A DNA stretch of 35,395 nt, taken from Candidatus Omnitrophota bacterium (GTDB lineage: Bacteria; Omnitrophota; Omnitrophia; Omnitrophales; JACQQS01). Position 1 is the first letter of the stretch, and each line of letters begins with the position of its first letter. Shown here in pieces: positions 33,501 through 35,395 of the stretch. Where the stretch lies: positions 1-35,395 of the forward strand of contig JACQQS010000034.1 in the NCBI GenBank assembly GCA_016206925.1, in the 5' to 3' direction. The notes under the pieces are model-generated. The model was not told where the DNA came from. It worked only from the letters and a program-made list of their open reading frames with translations, and searched no databases. The translations under genes and the position numbers were made by a program.

Positions 33501-34535
33501 TATGACGGAGCAGGAAGAATGAAGACCAGGAATGTGCCGGGCGTTGGTGTCACCGCCTACCAATATGATTTTCTAGGAAGACTTAAAGAAGTGCAAGAGC
33601 CCAATGGCACAGTCATTCGCTTCACCTATGATCCTTTAGGAAGGAGGCATTCTAAAACAGTAATGAGCGCTTCTACCTCAAGCACGATTTATTTCCTCCA
33701 CGACGGCGATCAAGTGCTTAGCGAATTAGACGCCAAAGGTAATGAATTCAGGAGCTATCTCTGGGGCCCTACCGTGGATGAATTACTCTCTCAAACCCAG
33801 CGACGCAGCACCTATTACATCCTTCATGATCACCAGTACACCGTAACAGGCATAACCGATTCCACAGGCAGCCTTATTCAATCCTACACTTACGATGCCT
33901 TTGGCAATCCTACTGATGGAATCACCAAAAGGCTCACACCCTATGCCTACACCGGTAGAGAATATGAAAGCGAACTCAACCTTTACTTCTACCGCAACAG
34001 ATTCTATGATTCCACACTCAGCAGATTTATTTCACCCGATCCGCTTCTCTTCGTCGACGGCCCAAATCTGTATACGTATGTGGGGAATAATGCTTTGAAT
34101 TTTTCTGACCCGTCTGGTTTGTGTACGGACTGCAATAAGGATCAAGTACCGGATAAAGGTACCGGTAAAGGAAAAGAGCAACTTAAAGAGTTACAAAGGC
34201 GTCTGGAAAGACAGCTAAACCAGATTAAGAACCTTTTAGAGAGAGGTCGAATCGGTCGGGATAAGGCCGTTCGGCAGATTAACCGCTTACTTGATAAATT
34301 TGGACGAGCGTTTCAAAGTTTAGGGAAGAATGCTCCTCAATTTTCTAATACACAACGACTTGCTGCACTAACGGGTTTCGGGCTAATCGAAAGCGGAGCA
34401 GGCCTGATTGGAGCGGGGGTCCCTAAAGCCTTAGCATCTGGAGGTGCAGTCGGTGCTGCGGGGGCGGGCGTGGTACTTTTTAGTGGGGGTGTTGCTATAG
34501 GAGTCGGAGCTTACTTAATATGGGTGTTTTTTTAA
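30567..34535 (+). CDS. RHS-repeat polymorphic toxin protein, 3' part of the split gene
   Basis: The open frame continues upstream to 30513; the TTG at 30567 is only a nominal start. Order: end of the CBM-like module (GVFFLDHVFLVN), fibronectin/Ig-like region, the DUF6531-type RHS entry module (FEVEEFTVPARGLDVAFVRT, about 250-310), around 40 YD repeats, the RHS core (about 1128-1186: YTGREYESELNLYFYRNRFY, RFISPDPL, NLYTYVGNNALNFSDPSGL), then a variable C-terminal domain of about 135 residues. That tail has a basic coiled-coil segment and a Gly/Ala-rich hydrophobic end (ASGGAVGAAGAGVVLFSGGV), suggesting a membrane-active toxin. A candidate immunity gene follows 32 nt downstream. As it stands the protein lacks its signal peptide because of the IS. 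Confidence 0.88.
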   Translation: MVNPGETASQGVFFLDHVFLVNTDAAYRAAPETPQLSGPSEGFGQYLLSWTDVSSSGGFLYRLEEDTDAGFANPTIFYSADISQLISAPHVTGNQYYRVNALSGPEGHSDTRASTFSNTVAVNLIVGPPVIEKVDSFVGDDTDNIYAAGSLVRINVLELYRADNVVSGRVRITSASTGYDSGAQPLAFDPAAESWFFHWVTNDLSGADDYVVQATLTNDLGLTDPDGTDDDPDLTISLTLEPPLITTLFEVEEFTVPARGLDVAFVRTYKASSLFEGIMGRGWYHSYEIFLERNMDGSAVVTDGPRGELFYLPDGSGGFSATKPNNYAELFSETDGYRLRFKDGTTYRFSLDGKLRSMADRNGNTLSFAYNENGLLSIVTDASNQTTTFGYALFGGGAWRLTDVTDPFGRIWYFVYHPDNTLFAVEDPLGHAENYFYHPNQDLAIRIDRSGVQTFYNYLADEKRRLASRNIPGDIDRIDYRYGPGAEIELTDGLGRVTRREFNASGLLIKETDPLLNVTRFEYDSARNLTKVIDARGKESVFTYDGKGNLLTSQDPLLRASSFTYEPVFNEVSSSTDPRGNTTFFRYDPEGNLAQIEDLLTNITSFFYDEFGNLLRTRDPLAHETTFTYTPQGLVETAGDALGNATGFVYDARGNVLEEIDPAGNRTQFTYDLLNHITSTTDRVGAQTLFSYTPTGKIKTLTDHNGRIVLHNYDFAERLTGRVYPDGSSEQFAYDRGNNVTQIQDRSGIAINYRYDALDRLSKRIFPDGTEEVFSYDELGRLISASNMETDVTFAYNDLGDLIAERISRPTVKTLRHAYDADGNRILRIDHKNRTVAFSYDKLNRLERITASGGIYEYHYDEASRLTKKILANGVATDFSYDPADRLLSLISKRAAGTLQEFLYTYDRLGNIRTKTSSSGLAAYEYDPAEQIVREDDPLAGIKPIIYDPLGNRVSAASVNYTTNILNQYTQAAAILFTYDGAGRMKTRNVPGVGVTAYQYDFLGRLKEVQEPNGTVIRFTYDPLGRRHSKTVMSASTSSTIYFLHDGDQVLSELDAKGNEFRSYLWGPTVDELLSQTQRRSTYYILHDHQYTVTGITDSTGSLIQSYTYDAFGNPTDGITKRLTPYAYTGREYESELNLYFYRNRFYDSTLSRFISPDPLLFVDGPNLYTYVGNNALNFSDPSGLCTDCNKDQVPDKGTGKGKEQLKELQRRLERQLNQIKNLLERGRIGRDKAVRQINRLLDKFGRAFQSLGKNAPQFSNTQRLAALTGFGLIESGAGLIGAGVPKALASGGAVGAAGAGVVLFSGGVAIGVGAYLIWVFF

Positions 34536-34567
34536 ATTCACTTATATGGACAGGATAAGGTGGAGAC

Positions 34568-35266
34568 GTGGGTTTGGTTATTTTGAGTATCATTTTTTCC
34601 TTAGGCGCAGCTAATTACAATTCGTTCCAGAGTTTTGTGAAAAGACACCAAGTTTTCTCAAAGCGTCTTTCGGTATTCAGTGGCTTATTTTTATTTTCCG
34701 TAGATTCTCTTCTGGTTTTTCAAATTGTTAGCTCATGGCAAAACAGTTCTTTGGGGATAGGTACCTCACCTTTGAATCTTGCCAGCGGTTCACTTGTTCT
34801 AACTATTGCGGCTATCTTAGTTTTTCCAGTGATGAAATCATATTCCTTGACATCAGAAAAATGTCTGTCCGCCTCTGCGTTAAACCATCTCTTGCAAATG
34901 ATGTTCTGTCTCTGGATACCGGTAGTTTATCAAGTAATTGGCATGGTTATAGCAGTTCTGTTTGGTGCACCAAGAATATTTTTCGGTTTTTTTATTATTT
35001 CGACAGTTCAAGCCATCTTAGTACTTAAGAATTGCAGTAAAATCAGTATCGGCGCAGACAATCTCGGTAAGGGTAGCGTAAATTCCGGCGCAGTAGCAAG
35101 AAAGCGTCTGAAAAGTATCATAAATGTCAGTATCTTTTTAGTAGGGATCTCGTGCTTAGTCCTCTTATTGGTGGATAGGAAAAAATTTTTCATACTGTTC
35201 ATCTTAACTATCATATTTTACTGTTTCTCTTTTTGGCTTCTAAACCGTCACAAAGAACGAACTTAA
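34568..35266 (+). CDS. Polytopic membrane protein, candidate immunity protein
   Basis: 232 residues from a GTG at 34568 with AAGGTGGAG just upstream. About six hydrophobic segments (for example LFLFSVDSLLVFQIV, LVLTIAAILVFPVM, WIPVVYQVIGMVIAVLF, FFILFILTIIFYCFSFWLL). No family is recognised. Its place between the variable toxin tail and an orphan RHS-core repeat is that of immunity genes in polymorphic toxin loci. A membrane-located immunity protein would suit a pore-forming or membrane-inserting toxin (inference). Confidence 0.6.
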   Translation: MGLVILSIIFSLGAANYNSFQSFVKRHQVFSKRLSVFSGLFLFSVDSLLVFQIVSSWQNSSLGIGTSPLNLASGSLVLTIAAILVFPVMKSYSLTSEKCLSASALNHLLQMMFCLWIPVVYQVIGMVIAVLFGAPRIFFGFFIISTVQAILVLKNCSKISIGADNLGKGSVNSGAVARKRLKSIINVSIFLVGISCLVLLLVDRKKFFILFILTIIFYCFSFWLLNRHKERT

Positions 35267-35268
35267 AG

Positions 35269-35395
35269 TATAACAGGTTTAACCAATGAAAACGGCAGCC
35301 TTATTCAATCCTACACTTACGATGCCTTTGGCAATCCTACTGATGGAATCACCAAAAGGCTCACACCCTATGCCTATGCCTACACCGGTAGAGAA
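35269..35395 (+). pseudogene. Orphan RHS-core fragment, runs off the window
   Basis: From 35294 the DNA repeats 33867 onward (NGSLIQSYTYDAFGNPTDG, then ITKRLTPYAYAYTGRE) almost exactly, with a 6-nt insertion that adds one AY pair. Upstream of that (35269-35293) it is still recognisably homologous. There is no start codon or upstream RHS part, so it is probably the start of a displaced alternative toxin tip. The window ends inside it. Confidence 0.8.

Noticed and set aside
31900..34000. Regular DNA repeats as a CRISPR array
   Set aside because: The periodicity is that of degenerate YD protein repeats in one long frame; there are no identical direct repeats with spacers.
1..35395. tRNA or rRNA genes
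   Set aside because: No cloverleaf with a conserved GTTCGA-type T-loop and no rRNA motif was recognised by eye.

Overview
The window looks like a piece of an environmental Gram-negative chromosome, tentatively Candidatus Omnitrophota or a similar PVC or deltaproteobacterial-type lineage. The basis is indirect. There are several histidine kinases with a multi-TM (7TM-type) sensor half, stand-alone receiver proteins, a GSU2403-type nucleotidyltransferase relic, HEPN/MNT modules, AAA_14/DUF4143 ATPases and a giant Ig-RHS protein. No rRNA, tRNA or universal marker gene is present, so the taxonomy cannot be fixed from this window. No CRISPR array was seen.

Layout. 1-1485: a complete IS630-family element with a transposase and a coupled small accessory gene. 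1503-6484: a tightly overlapping operon of PlsC-type acyltransferase, HAD-IB phosphatase, membrane histidine kinase, receiver and tandem receiver. 6428-7057: an XRE-cupin regulator, convergent with the tandem receiver. 7219-8153: three small unknown genes with one clear terminator. 8150-9994: an RHS relic and an AAA_14/DUF4143 ATPase. 10266-15640: two paralogous membrane kinases and a receiver, with a 138-bp inverted-repeat element between the kinases. 15689-18500: a nucleotidyltransferase relic, an ISAs1-family element inside a palindromic repeat pair, and a truncated HEPN plus HTH-MNT module with its own promoter/operator. 18776-19927: a second AAA_14/DUF4143 ATPase. 20092-27812: a long operon of HTH protein, receiver, PlsC-like pseudoenzyme, acyl-ACP-reductase-like protein, fourth membrane kinase, receiver, two tandem MNT-HEPN pairs and a tandem receiver. 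Four of its later junctions are ATGA overlaps. 27872-28012: four consecutive strong hairpins. 28151-34535: one secreted Ig/CBM-like/RHS polymorphic-toxin gene split by a second IS630 element. It is followed by a membrane protein that is a candidate immunity protein and by an orphan copy of the RHS core.

How the parts may work together (inference). Two operons pair lipid-modifying enzymes or their inactive relatives (PlsC + HAD phosphatase; PlsC-like pseudoenzyme + AAR-like reductase) with multi-TM kinases and output-less receivers. This suggests membrane-lipid or acyl-derived signals being made or modified and sensed by phosphorelays. In the second operon the HEPN/MNT toxin-antitoxin-type pairs are stitched by stop-start overlaps between receiver genes, so signalling and HEPN RNase control may be linked. 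The window encodes four kinases and eight receiver domains in six proteins, but no DNA-binding or enzymatic response-regulator output domain. The phosphorelay must end elsewhere or act by protein-protein contact.
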